The position numbers and the translations under genes were made by a program. A DNA stretch of 64,000 nucleotides, from NCBI RefSeq assembly GCF_001665835.1, contig NZ_LZSX01000085.1, forward strand, positions 62,001 through 126,000, written 5' to 3'. Shown here piece after piece: positions 23,803-32,747 of the stretch (positions are counted from its first letter, which is position 1; every line of letters begins with the position of its first letter). The stretch is from Mycobacterium colombiense. Lineage in GTDB: Bacteria; Actinomycetota; Actinomycetes; Mycobacteriales; Mycobacteriaceae. The notes below the pieces were generated by a model that was given only the letters and a program-made list of their open reading frames with translations, searched no databases and was not told the DNA's origin.

Positions 23803-24064
23803 CATCGTCGTTCCAGGTCATTTCCAGTTCGTTTCGGGTTCGTTTCGGAGCCACATCGACCATCTCAACAGCCGGTACAGACGACGACATATCTCTCGGC
23901 AAATATTGCCTCATCAAACTATCGCCCGCACTGCCGCCGTGATGGTCGGGGATCGAACGGACCGGGCGGAGCGTCGGCGCGACCGGGCGAACGGAAGTGC
24001 ACTACTGCCCGCGGTCACGCCGCGTGTGATGTTTCCGCGGAATAAGTGGACCCCAGTCCGGTTA

Positions 24065-24088
24065 TATGGGGTGTTCACTATATGAGGA
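24065..24088. promoter_or_regulatory. Imperfect palindrome before pirin
   Basis: TTATAT-N12-ATATGA, approximately symmetrical (5 of 6 arm positions), directly before the AGGAGG of the pirin gene. It could be the operator of the TetR encoded downstream of pirin. Confidence 0.3.
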
Positions 24089-24094
24089 GGCCAG

Positions 24095-25087
24095 ATGCCT
24101 GCAGTTACGGCTAACACGCTGACGTTGCCACGAGTCAGCGGTCCCGGCCCCGCCGATACCGAGCGGCCGGTCCGATCGATCACCACCGGCCCTCGTGGCT
24201 ACGAGGGCGAGGGTTTCCCGGTGGTGCGCGCTTTCGCGGGAGTCAGCACGGCCGCGTTGGATCCCTTCGTGCACATGGACCAGATGGGCGAGGTCGAGTA
24301 CCAGCCGGGGGAGCCCCGCGGCACCGACTGGCATCCGCACCGCGGCTTCGAGACCGTCACCTACATGCTCGACGGGAAGTTCGCGCACCAGGACTCGCAC
24401 GGTGGTGGCGGCCTGATCGCCGACGGCGCGACGCAGTGGATGACGGCCGGCTCGGGCATCCTGCACATCGAGACACCGCCGGCCGAGCTGGTCGATAGCG
24501 GCGGGCTCTTCCACGGCGTCCAGCTCTGGGTGAACCTGCCCAAGAAAGACAAGTTCGCGGCCCCGCGGTATCAGTCCATCGAAGGCGGCGACGCCGCGTT
24601 GCTCGCATCCGATGACGGCGGAGCGCTGATCCGCATCATCGCCGGCGACATCGACGGACACCGGGGCCCCGGTGTCACCCACACCCCGATCACCTTGGCT
24701 CACGCGACCATCGAGAACGGGGCCCAGCTCAACATCCCATGGCGGCGCGACTTCAATGCGCTGGTCTATGTGTTGTCCGGCAGCGGATACGTCGGCCCGG
24801 TCGCTCATCCGATCCACCAGGGCCAGCTAGCGGTCCTGGGCCCCGGCGATCGGATCACCGTGGGAGCCCGGCAGGTCCAGGATTCCGGCCCGACGGTGGT
24901 TCACGGAGCCATTGATTTGCTGCTTCTGGGCGGTCGCCCGATTCGCGAGCCGGTATTCCACTACGGGCCTTTCGTGATGAACACCCGCGCGGAATTGATC
25001 GAGGCGCTCGAGGACTACCAAGCCGGAAAATTTGGCACCATTCCGCCAAATGCGCTAATGCCGCACCACGGGGGTGGCACACTCTAG
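24095..25087 (+). CDS. Pirin-family bicupin
   Basis: Protein of 330 residues with pirin N-terminal and C-terminal cupin domains. The metal-binding part of the first cupin is WHPHRGFETVTYML near residue 70, with the second histidine pair element in GSGILHIETP. Bacterial pirins can act as quercetinase-like dioxygenases or as redox-sensitive regulators; neither can be assigned here. AGGAGG lies 6 nt upstream of ATG. A TetR gene starts 2 bp after its stop, so they form one operon. Confidence 0.9.
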   Translation: MPAVTANTLTLPRVSGPGPADTERPVRSITTGPRGYEGEGFPVVRAFAGVSTAALDPFVHMDQMGEVEYQPGEPRGTDWHPHRGFETVTYMLDGKFAHQDSHGGGGLIADGATQWMTAGSGILHIETPPAELVDSGGLFHGVQLWVNLPKKDKFAAPRYQSIEGGDAALLASDDGGALIRIIAGDIDGHRGPGVTHTPITLAHATIENGAQLNIPWRRDFNALVYVLSGSGYVGPVAHPIHQGQLAVLGPGDRITVGARQVQDSGPTVVHGAIDLLLLGGRPIREPVFHYGPFVMNTRAELIEALEDYQAGKFGTIPPNALMPHHGGGTL

Positions 25088-25089
25088 CA

Positions 25090-25725
25090 ATGCTTCCACG
25101 GGGGAACCGCAGGCCTGGACGGCCGCCTGCCGCGAAGGCTGACGAGACGCGGCAGCGGATTATCCAAGCTGCTCGTTTGGTCTTCAGTGAACGCGGCTAC
25201 GACGGCGCGACGTTCCAGGCCATTGCGGCGCGTGCGGACCTGACCCGGCCGGCGATCAACCATTACTTCTCGAGCAAGCGGGCGCTTTATCGGGAGGTGC
25301 TGGATGACACAAACCAATTCGTGATCGGGGCCGGCATCAAACAAGCCGAACGCGAGACCACGCTGGTGGCGCGGTTGACGGCATTCATCTCGGAAGCGAC
25401 CAGAGCCAATTCGAAGAACCCTGCCGGATCCGCGTTTCTAATCAGCGGTGTGCTCGAATCGCAGCGACATCCGGATTTGATAGGAACCGATAACGATTCC
25501 ATACGGATCAGTCGGGAATTTCTGCTGCGTGTTATCAACGACGCGATCGAGCGCGGCGAAATCGTCGCCGACGTCGAGGCGACGGTGCTGGCCGAGGCGC
25601 TGCTCGTTCTCGTCTGCGGGGTGGGCTTGTATGCGGGCTACGTCGAGAGCCCGGAGAACCTGCTCGCGCTCATCGGAGTGATGCGCGGGCTACTGGAAGG
25701 TGCATTCCAGAAGCGCGAGGACTAG
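25090..25725 (+). CDS. TetR-family regulator
   Basis: Repressor of 211 residues with a helix-turn-helix (FQAIAARADLTRPAINHYFSSKRALYREV, about 40-70) preceded by a basic GRPPAAKADETRQR arm. The C-terminal domain is typical of TetR proteins. Its gene follows the pirin gene by 2 bp, suggesting joint control of pirin. Perhaps equivalent to Rv0144 by position. Ligand unknown. Confidence 0.87.
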   Translation: MLPRGNRRPGRPPAAKADETRQRIIQAARLVFSERGYDGATFQAIAARADLTRPAINHYFSSKRALYREVLDDTNQFVIGAGIKQAERETTLVARLTAFISEATRANSKNPAGSAFLISGVLESQRHPDLIGTDNDSIRISREFLLRVINDAIERGEIVADVEATVLAEALLVLVCGVGLYAGYVESPENLLALIGVMRGLLEGAFQKRED

Positions 25726-25800
25726 CGCGCTTCGGGCCGCAGTGAAGTTGCGCACAAAGCGTATAGGCTAACTAACTTATCCCGGTACCATGGTCGGGAT

Positions 25801-26742
25801 ATGACTGACCTGGATGCCTCGTTACCCCCGTCCGTACGGTCTGCCGGCGACAGCTGGACCATCACTGAGCTCGTCGGCGCCACCGCGCTGGGCGTCGCCG
25901 CGTCGCGCGCCGCGGAAACCGCCGGGCCCGATCCGCTGATCCGCGACGACTTCGCGCGCCTGCTGGTCTCGTCGGCCGGCCCGGCGTGGGCGCGGCTGGC
26001 CGACCCCGAGCTGGCCTGGCTCGACGGTGACGAGCACGGACAGCGCTCGCACCGATGCGGCATCGACTACCAGGCCGTGCGCACCCACTTCTTCGACGAG
26101 TACTTCGCGAACGCCGTCGGCGCCGGCATCCGGCAAGTCGTGATCCTGGCCGCCGGGCTCGACTCGCGGGCGTACCGGTTGGACTGGTCGGCCGGCACCA
26201 CCGTCTACGAGATCGACCAGCCCCAGGTGCTGGAGTACAAGGCCGGCATCCTGCAGCAGCACGGCGCCGTGCCGTCCGCCATCCGGCACCCGGTCGCGGT
26301 GGACCTGCGTGAGGATTGGCCCGCGGCGCTGACCGCCGCCGGATTCGACCGTGCTAAACCGACCGCCTGGTTGGCCGAAGGGCTGCTCCCGTACCTGCCC
26401 AGCGACGCGCAGGACCGGCTCTTCGAGATGGTCACCGCGCTCAGCGCGCCGGACAGCCAGATCGCCATCGAAATGTTCGGCATGAATTCCCGGAGCAACT
26501 CGCAGCGCTGGCTGCGGATGCGCGACCGGCTCGGCCTGGACGTCAATGTCCAGGCGCTGACCTACCACGAGCCGGACCGTTCGGACGCCGCCGCATGGCT
26601 GGCCGACCACGGGTGGCACGTGCAGAGCGTGAGCAACCGCGACGAGATGGCCCGACTGGGCCGTCCGGTACCCGACGACCTGACCGACGAGGCGGTCCGC
26701 AGCACACTGCTGCGAGCTCGCCTCGGCAAGCCCACCGCCTGA
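25801..26742 (+). CDS. SAM-dependent methyltransferase (Rv0145-like), first of tandem pair
   Basis: Methyltransferase of 313 residues in the large mycobacterial SAM family (TIGR00027-type, LCM fold). Key blocks: LIRDDFARLLV, VRTHFFDEYF, the SAM loop VILAAGLDSRAYRLDW, YEIDQPQVLEYK and AEGLLPYLP. Substrate unknown in the family. The downstream gene (27 bp away) is a clear paralogue with the same block order, pointing to an old tandem duplication. A TACCAT 9 nt before the ATG may be a leaderless -10. Confidence 0.9.
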   Translation: MTDLDASLPPSVRSAGDSWTITELVGATALGVAASRAAETAGPDPLIRDDFARLLVSSAGPAWARLADPELAWLDGDEHGQRSHRCGIDYQAVRTHFFDEYFANAVGAGIRQVVILAAGLDSRAYRLDWSAGTTVYEIDQPQVLEYKAGILQQHGAVPSAIRHPVAVDLREDWPAALTAAGFDRAKPTAWLAEGLLPYLPSDAQDRLFEMVTALSAPDSQIAIEMFGMNSRSNSQRWLRMRDRLGLDVNVQALTYHEPDRSDAAAWLADHGWHVQSVSNRDEMARLGRPVPDDLTDEAVRSTLLRARLGKPTA

Positions 26743-26769
26743 CCGAGCACCCATCCAAGGAGCACCGCC

Positions 26770-27711
26770 ATGAGTTCACTGCGTACCCACGACGACACCT
26801 GGGACATCAAGAGCAGCGTCGGCACCACCGCGGTCATGGTGGCCGCTGCCCGGGCGATCGAGACCGAGCAGCCCGACGCGCTGATCCGCGACCCCTACGC
26901 CCGACTGCTCGTCAACAATGCCGGTGCTGAGGTCTTGTGGGAGGCCATGCTCGACCCGGACGTCGTGGCCAAGATCGAAGCCATCGATGAAGAGTCCGCC
27001 GCCCGGATGCAGCACATGCGCGGCTATCAGGCGGTGCGGACCCACTTCTTCGACTCATACTTCGCCGACGCTGTCGCCACCGGGATCCGGCAGGTGGTGA
27101 TCCTCGCGTCCGGGCTGGACTCGCGGGCATATCGCCTCGACTGGCCGGCCGGCACCACGGTTTACGAGATCGATCAGCCCCAGGTGCTGGACTACAAGAC
27201 CACCACGCTGGCCGAAAGCGGCGCCAAGCCTTCCGCCGATCGCCGCGAGGTGGCGATCGACCTGCGGGAAGACTGGCCCGCCGCGCTGCGCGCCGCCGGA
27301 TTCGACCCGGCCCAGCCGACCGCCTGGCTGGCCGAGGGATTGCTGATGTACCTGCCCGCCGAGGCACAGGACAAGCTGTTCACCCAGATCGGCGAGCTGA
27401 GCCCGGCGGGCAGCCGCGTCTCCGCCGAAACCGCGCCGATGCACGCCGAGGAGCGGCGCCAGCAGATGCGTGAACGGTTCAAGAAGGTGGCCGACGAGCT
27501 CGGCCTGGAGGAGACCGTCGACGTCGGCGAGCTGATGTACCGCGACGAGCACCGCGCGAACCTCACCGACTGGCTCAACGAAAACGGCTGGCGCGCCACG
27601 GCGCAGAACTCGATCGACGAGATGCACCGCCTGGGCCGCGGGGTGCAGAGTTCCGAGGTGGACGAAGACAGGGACGCCTTCTCCGACTTCGTGGTCGCCG
27701 AGCGGCTGTAA
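26770..27711 (+). CDS. SAM-dependent methyltransferase (Rv0146-like), second of tandem pair
   Basis: Paralogue of the preceding gene, also 313 residues, with LIRDPYARLLV, VRTHFFDSYF, VILASGLDSRAYRLDW and AEGLLMYLPAEAQ. A good CAAGGAG ribosome-binding site precedes the ATG. The two proteins diverge mostly in the C-terminal cap, where the acceptor substrate binds, so their substrates probably differ. Position matches Rv0146. Confidence 0.9.
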   Translation: MSSLRTHDDTWDIKSSVGTTAVMVAAARAIETEQPDALIRDPYARLLVNNAGAEVLWEAMLDPDVVAKIEAIDEESAARMQHMRGYQAVRTHFFDSYFADAVATGIRQVVILASGLDSRAYRLDWPAGTTVYEIDQPQVLDYKTTTLAESGAKPSADRREVAIDLREDWPAALRAAGFDPAQPTAWLAEGLLMYLPAEAQDKLFTQIGELSPAGSRVSAETAPMHAEERRQQMRERFKKVADELGLEETVDVGELMYRDEHRANLTDWLNENGWRATAQNSIDEMHRLGRGVQSSEVDEDRDAFSDFVVAERL

Positions 27712-27822
27712 AGCCAGGGCTTCGCGGCGCCTAACCTCGCACACCCGTCGCACGTCCACCGTTGGCTCGCGGCCGCGGTTACCGGGAATTCGCCTGGTCA
27801 TCGGGGACAATGGTCACTCATT

Positions 27823-29388
27823 ATGGCCAGTGGCGGATCCGATCAAGCGCACCGTTGGGCGCTGCGAAAGGGCCGGTTCGTTGCCGCCGTCGCTTCGGCC
27901 TCGGTCATGGCGATCACCGGTATGGGCTGGACGGGCTATCACACCGCGCTGGGCAAGATCATCATTTCGCATGCGCTACCGAATGCGGCGACGACGCTGG
28001 ACGGCAACCAGAACATCCTGCTGATGGGTCTGGACAGCCGGCTGGACCAAAACGGTAAGCCGCTGCCCCAGGACATCTACGAGGCACTGCACGCCGGTGA
28101 CGAGAGTTCCGGCGGCTACAACGCCAATGTCCTTATCGTCGTGCACATTTCGGACGGCGATGGGCCGGTCACCGCGATATCGATCCCGCGTGACGACTAC
28201 GCGGAGTTGCCGGGCTGCCCGGGGTCGGTCTGCGCGGGCAAGATCAAACAGGCGTACGGCCTGGCCTACCAGCAGTCGCTGAATTCGCAGGCGGCCGGGA
28301 ATTCGGGTGGGGCGGGCGCCAACAACCTGACGGCTCGAGAGCAGACCGCGCGCGAGGCCGGCCGCAAAGCCGAAATCAACGCCGTCAACGACTTTCTGGG
28401 TATCTCGGTCGACCACTTCGTCGAGGTCACGCTGGGCGCGTTCTTTCAAATCGCCAAGGCCGTCGAGCCGATCACGGTGTGCCTCAATGCCGATACGCGG
28501 GACAGCTATTCGGGTGCGGACTTCCACCAGGGGGTCCAGCGCATCGACGCCGCGGACGCGATGGCCTTTGTGCGGCAGCGGCGCGACGAAAACGACGGCT
28601 CCTTCACCGATTTCGACCGAACCCGGCGACAGCAGGCGTTCCTCGTGTCGTTGGTCGAGGCGGCTCGTAGCGGCGGCGCGCTGTCCAGCGTGAGCGGGCT
28701 GCGCAAGCTGCTGCAGGTCGCCCGCGACAACGTCGCCGTCGACGACGGCCTGGACATCATGGAATTGGCTTCGCGCGCCTCGCAACTGAGCGGGCGGCCG
28801 CTGTCGCTCTACACCCTGCCGATCGCCGGCTTCGGCAAAGACGCCAACGGGTCCGACATCAACCAGGTCGACCTGCCCACCATCCGGCGCATCGTCAACG
28901 AGCGCTTCATGTCGGACACACCGGTGGCGCTGGAGGCCGCATCACCGCCCACCCAGCCGCCGCCGGCGCCGGCCGAACCCGCGATTCTCGACGTCGTCAA
29001 CGCCACCTCGCGGGACGGGCTCGCGAGCGCCATCGAGGAGTCCTTCGCCGGCCGCGGCTTCACCCGCGGCAGCGCCACGACCGCGGCGGTCCCGGCCGAC
29101 GACAGCGTCATCGAATACGGCCCTGGGGCGGACCGGGCCGCGCAGGTCTTGGCCGATCAACTGCACGTGCCGGCGACGGCGAACAACGCCGTGGCCGCCG
29201 GGACGGTGCGGCTGACGGTCGGAACGCAGTTCCCCGCAGGGGACTACCTGGCCCACCCCGGTGCGACGACCGACCCGTCCGGGTCCGGGCAGGTGAGTGC
29301 GGTGGCCGCCACCGGCACCGGCGACCGCGCCCCGGCACCGACCGACCTCAGCCAGATGACCGCCGCGAACGTCCCCTGCGTCAAGTAA
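27823..29388 (+). CDS. LytR-CpsA-Psr (LCP) family cell-wall ligase
   Basis: Membrane-anchored protein of 521 residues. One N-terminal membrane helix (about 18-40, VAAVASASVMAITGMGW) is followed by an extracytoplasmic LCP domain with ILLMGLDSR, the catalytic arginine segment SIPRDDY and DRTRRQQAFL. The C-terminal part from about 370 is a Pro/Ala linker plus a LytR_C domain. LCP proteins attach arabinogalactan to peptidoglycan in mycobacteria. Length and domain layout resemble CpsA (Rv3484). It lies between methyltransferases and aldehyde dehydrogenase, as an extra gene relative to the remembered order. Confidence 0.9.
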   Translation: MASGGSDQAHRWALRKGRFVAAVASASVMAITGMGWTGYHTALGKIIISHALPNAATTLDGNQNILLMGLDSRLDQNGKPLPQDIYEALHAGDESSGGYNANVLIVVHISDGDGPVTAISIPRDDYAELPGCPGSVCAGKIKQAYGLAYQQSLNSQAAGNSGGAGANNLTAREQTAREAGRKAEINAVNDFLGISVDHFVEVTLGAFFQIAKAVEPITVCLNADTRDSYSGADFHQGVQRIDAADAMAFVRQRRDENDGSFTDFDRTRRQQAFLVSLVEAARSGGALSSVSGLRKLLQVARDNVAVDDGLDIMELASRASQLSGRPLSLYTLPIAGFGKDANGSDINQVDLPTIRRIVNERFMSDTPVALEAASPPTQPPPAPAEPAILDVVNATSRDGLASAIEESFAGRGFTRGSATTAAVPADDSVIEYGPGADRAAQVLADQLHVPATANNAVAAGTVRLTVGTQFPAGDYLAHPGATTDPSGSGQVSAVAATGTGDRAPAPTDLSQMTAANVPCVK

Positions 29389-29393
29389 CCGCA

Positions 29394-29424
29394 CCGGTCG
29401 TCGCCCGTGCGGGACGACGGCCGG
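29394..29424 (+). terminator. Strong hairpin after LCP gene
   Basis: A 31-nt near-perfect hairpin (arms CCGGTCGTCGCCC and GGGACGACGGCCGG with one bulge and one G-T pair) begins 5 nt after the LCP stop codon. No T-tract follows. Confidence 0.65.
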
Positions 29425-29553
29425 GGCGATCCGACCGGCAATACCGGGGTTGGCCGGATCCTTCCTATTGCTCTCCCAACCGGATGGTTAGTATCGCGGT
29501 TATCACCGACGAGCGGCCGCCACGCGGCGGGACCCTGCTCGGGAAGGACAATG

Positions 29554-30975
29554 ATGACCACCGAATCGGTTGCATCGAAGACGCCGGACTCCACGAACGG
29601 GACCGCACCGACCGACATCCCCGCCACGGTTGCCCGGCTTCGCCAGACCTTCGCCACCGGACGCACCCGCGACATCGAATGGCGCAAGCGCCAGCTTCTC
29701 CAACTGGTGAAGCTGATGGAGGAGAACGAGGCCGCGCTGGCCGCGGCGCTCGCCGAAGACTTGGACCGCAGCCCATTCGAGGCCTACATCGCCGACATCG
29801 CCACCACCGCCGGTGAAGCGAAATACGCGGCGAAGCGGGTGCGCCGGTGGACGCGCCGCAAGTATCAGCTGCTCGAACTCCCGCAGCTGCCCGGCCGCGG
29901 CTGGGTGGAGTACGAGCCCTACGGCACCGTGCTGATCATCGGCGCCTGGAACTACCCGTACTACCTGACGCTGGGCCCCGCGGTCGGCGCCATCGCCGCC
30001 GGCAACGCCGTCATCCTCAAGCCCTCGGAGATCGCCGCGGCGTCCGCGCACGTGATGGCCGAGCTGGTGCCCAAGTACCTCGACAACGACGCCATCGCGG
30101 TGGTCGAGGGCGACGGCGCGACGAGCCAGGAGCTCATCGCGCAGGGCCTGGACCGCGTGCTGTTCACCGGCGGCACCGAGATCGGCCGCAAGGTCTACGA
30201 GGGCGCGGCGCCGCACCTGACCCCGTGCACCCTGGAGCTCGGCGGCAAGAGCCCGGTCATCGTCGCGGCGGACGCCGACGTGGAGGTGGCCGCCAAGCGG
30301 ATCGCCTGGATGAAGCTGCTCAACGCCGGGCAGACCTGCGTCGCACCGGATTACGTCCTGGCGGACGCCACGATTCGCGATGAACTGGTCGACAAGATCA
30401 GCGCCGCCATCACGAAATTCACCTCCGACAAGCCGGACGGCATGCGGGTGGTCAATCAGCGCCAGTTCGACCGGATCAGTGGTTACCTGTCCGGAGGCGA
30501 CGGCAAGATCACCGTCGGCGGGGCCTGCGACCCGTCGAGCCTGCGCATTCAGCCCGCCGTCGTGGTGGATCCCGACCCGAACGGGCCGCTGATGCAGAAC
30601 GAGATCTTCGGTCCGGTCCTGCCGGTGATCACCGTCCAAAACCTGGACGAGGCAATACGTTTCGTGAACTCGCGGCCCAAGCCACTGTCGGCCTACCTGT
30701 TCACCAAGCGGCGTGAGACCCGCGAGCGGGTGATCAAGGAGGTGCCGGCCGGCGGCATGCTGGTCAACCACGTCGCCTTCCAGGTCTCGACGGCCAAGCT
30801 GCCGTTCGGTGGTGTCGGCGCATCGGGAATGGGTGCGTACCACGGCAAGTGGGGGTTCGACGAGTTCAGCCACCGCAAGTCGGTCTTGACCAAACCCACC
30901 CGGCCCGATCTGTCGAGCTTCATCTATCCTCCGTACACCGAGCGGGCCTTCAAGATGGCCCGCCGGATGTTCTGA
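29554..30975 (+). CDS. Aldehyde dehydrogenase, class 3 type
   Basis: NAD(P)-dependent oxidation of aldehydes to acids; 473 residues, similar to Rv0147 and to the ALDH3 (fatty aldehyde) group. IIGAWNYPYYL is the substrate channel; the general base is the Glu in LELGGKSPVIV, and the nucleophilic Cys is in LNAGQTCVAPDY. The C-terminus (FIYPPYTERAFKMARRMF) is amphipathic, as in membrane-associated ALDH3. GGAAGGA is best spaced for the second of two adjacent ATG codons (29554). It probably serves lipid aldehydes, with the SDR that follows. Confidence 0.92.
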   Translation: MTTESVASKTPDSTNGTAPTDIPATVARLRQTFATGRTRDIEWRKRQLLQLVKLMEENEAALAAALAEDLDRSPFEAYIADIATTAGEAKYAAKRVRRWTRRKYQLLELPQLPGRGWVEYEPYGTVLIIGAWNYPYYLTLGPAVGAIAAGNAVILKPSEIAAASAHVMAELVPKYLDNDAIAVVEGDGATSQELIAQGLDRVLFTGGTEIGRKVYEGAAPHLTPCTLELGGKSPVIVAADADVEVAAKRIAWMKLLNAGQTCVAPDYVLADATIRDELVDKISAAITKFTSDKPDGMRVVNQRQFDRISGYLSGGDGKITVGGACDPSSLRIQPAVVVDPDPNGPLMQNEIFGPVLPVITVQNLDEAIRFVNSRPKPLSAYLFTKRRETRERVIKEVPAGGMLVNHVAFQVSTAKLPFGGVGASGMGAYHGKWGFDEFSHRKSVLTKPTRPDLSSFIYPPYTERAFKMARRMF

Positions 30976-31031
30976 CACATTGCTTCAATTCGGTTGCTAG
31001 AACGAGTTTTTCACCAATAGAGAGGAAACTT

Positions 31032-31895
31032 ATGCCCGGAGTGCAGGATCGCGTCATCATCGTCACCGGAGCCGGTGGAGGACTGGGCCGGGAGTACGCC
31101 CTGACCCTCGCCCAGGAGGGCGCCAGCGTCGTCGTCAACGACCTCGGTGGAGCCCGTGACGGAACGGGCGCCGGCCACAACATGGCCGACGAGGTGGTCA
31201 AGGAGATCAAAGACGCCGGCGGGCGGGCAGTCGCCAACTACGACAGCGTCGCCGAGTCCGAGGGCGCCGAGAACATCATCAAAACCGCGCTCGACGAATT
31301 CGGCGCCGTGCATGGCGTGGTCAGCAACGCCGGCATCCTGCGCGACGGCACCTTCCACAAGATGTCCTTCGAGAACTGGGACGCCGTGCTCAAGGTGCAC
31401 CTTTACGGTGGTTACAACGTCATCCGCGCCGCGTGGCCGCACTTCCGTGAGCAGAGCTACGGCCGCGTGGTCGTGGCCACGTCCACCAGCGGGCTGTTCG
31501 GCAACTTCGGCCAAACCAACTACGGCGCAGCCAAACTCGGCCTCGTCGGCTTGATCAACAGCCTGGCGCTGGAGGGTGCGAAGTACAACATCCACGCCAA
31601 CGCGGTCGCCCCGATCGCGGCGACCCGCATGACCGAGGACATCCTCCCCAAGGAAGTACTCGAGAAGCTGACGCCAGAGTACGTCGCCCCGGTGGTGGCC
31701 TACCTGTGCACCGAGGAAAATCCCAACAGCGCTTCGGTTTTCGTGGTCGGTGGCGGCAAGGTGCAGCGTGTCGCGCTGTTCCAGAACAAGGGCGTCAACT
31801 ACGACAAGCCGCCGACGGTGGAGGACATCGCCTCGCAGTGGGGCGAGATCACCGACCTGTCCGCGGCAAAGCAGGCTGATTTCAAGCTGGGGTAA
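31032..31895 (+). CDS. SDR-family 3-hydroxyacyl dehydrogenase-like protein (Rv0148-like)
   Basis: Short-chain dehydrogenase of 287 residues resembling the dehydrogenase part of peroxisomal multifunctional enzyme type 2. Cofactor motif GAGGGLGREYA at 14-24; NDLGGARDGTG shows NAD preference through the Asp; catalytic Ser-Tyr-Lys are in STSGLFGNFGQTNYGAAKLG. Probably oxidises 3-hydroxyacyl-CoA. GAGGAAA before the ATG. It ends at a short palindrome facing ptbB. Confidence 0.9.
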   Translation: MPGVQDRVIIVTGAGGGLGREYALTLAQEGASVVVNDLGGARDGTGAGHNMADEVVKEIKDAGGRAVANYDSVAESEGAENIIKTALDEFGAVHGVVSNAGILRDGTFHKMSFENWDAVLKVHLYGGYNVIRAAWPHFREQSYGRVVVATSTSGLFGNFGQTNYGAAKLGLVGLINSLALEGAKYNIHANAVAPIAATRMTEDILPKEVLEKLTPEYVAPVVAYLCTEENPNSASVFVVGGGKVQRVALFQNKGVNYDKPPTVEDIASQWGEITDLSAAKQADFKLG

Positions 31896-31896
31896 G

Positions 31897-31910
31897 CCGG
31901 TCGCGACCGG
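31897..31910. terminator. Short hairpin between convergent SDR and ptbB genes
   Basis: CCGGT-CGCG-ACCGG, stem of 5 bp and 4-nt loop, placed between stop codons at 31895 and 31923. Weak but well placed. Confidence 0.4.
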
Positions 31911-31922
31911 GTGGTCAGCGAG

Positions 31923-32747
31923 TCAGGCGAGCAGCTCGCCGCGCAGACGTTCCACGTCCGCCTCGCTGACACCCGCGTCGCGCAGATAGGCGTCCAGCGA
32001 ACCGAATTTCTGGTCGATGGTCTGACGTGCGGCGTCCAGGTATTCGGGACGCACGCCGAGGACACCGTCGGCCAGCCGGGCCTTGGTGAACGTGACGACC
32101 TCCGGGGTCAATTCGACGTCAGACCGCTTCTGGATCATCTCGTAGATGTGATCGCGCAGTTGAGGCACCGCGGCGTTGCTGCGCAGGTAATCGGCGACGA
32201 TGGTGTCGCGATCCACGTCCAGCACTTCCAGCACCGTGGCGATCACGAAACCCGTGCGGTCCTTGCCCGCAAAGCAGTGCGTGAGCACCGAACGCCCGGC
32301 GGCCAGCATCGAAAAGACTTGCCGCACAGCGCGTTGCGCCCCGTTGCGGGTAGGAAACTGCCGGTACTCGTCGATCATGTGCCGGATGGCGGCCTCGTTG
32401 ACTTCTTCGTCGGATTGGCTGGCGTCGCCCTCGAACAGCCGCCGAAACGCGGTCTCGTGCGGCGCGTCGTCGTCGCTGGGCTGATCGTCGCCGAGGTCGG
32501 GCAGGGGGAGCCGGTGGATCTCGATGCCGTCCGGAACCAGACCCGGACCGCGTTTTGTGACTTCCTGGTTCGCGCGCAGGTCGGCCACGTCGGTGATGCC
32601 CAACTCGCGCAGCGTGGTGCGGCCCTGGTCGTCGAGCCGGCTCAGCTCACCGGACCGGAACAACCGCCCGGGCCGCAGCGCCGGCGCGCCGGCGGCGACG
32701 TCGCGAAAGTTCCACGCGCCGGACAGTTCTCGCAGCGCCTCAGTCAT
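31923..32747 (-). CDS. ptbB: Protein tyrosine phosphatase PtpB-like (triple specificity)
   Basis: Phosphatase of 274 residues with the P-loop HCFAGKDRTG (Cx5R) near residue 160, as in M. tuberculosis PtpB (Rv0153c), which dephosphorylates phosphotyrosine and phosphoinositides. The long insertion after LPLPDLGDDQ and the DYLRSNAAVPQLRDHIYEMIQ lid segment are also PtpB features. PtpB is secreted in M. tuberculosis, without a classical signal, and none is seen here. The start overlaps the end of fadE2 by 8 bp, so the two are co-translated. Confidence 0.92.
   Translation of the reverse strand: MTEALRELSGAWNFRDVAAGAPALRPGRLFRSGELSRLDDQGRTTLRELGITDVADLRANQEVTKRGPGLVPDGIEIHRLPLPDLGDDQPSDDDAPHETAFRRLFEGDASQSDEEVNEAAIRHMIDEYRQFPTRNGAQRAVRQVFSMLAAGRSVLTHCFAGKDRTGFVIATVLEVLDVDRDTIVADYLRSNAAVPQLRDHIYEMIQKRSDVELTPEVVTFTKARLADGVLGVRPEYLDAARQTIDQKFGSLDAYLRDAGVSEADVERLRGELLA

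Larger units (their letters stand above)
23755..24094. other. 340-bp gap between ClC and pirin genes
   Basis: Holds the divergent promoter region of the ClC and pirin genes. A 19-bp unit starting TTTCTCGGCGGCC occurs twice in tandem at 23765-23802, near the ClC start. The stretch 23800-23850 is rich in TTCG/TTTCGG repeats. No credible gene of its own was seen. Confidence 0.6.
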
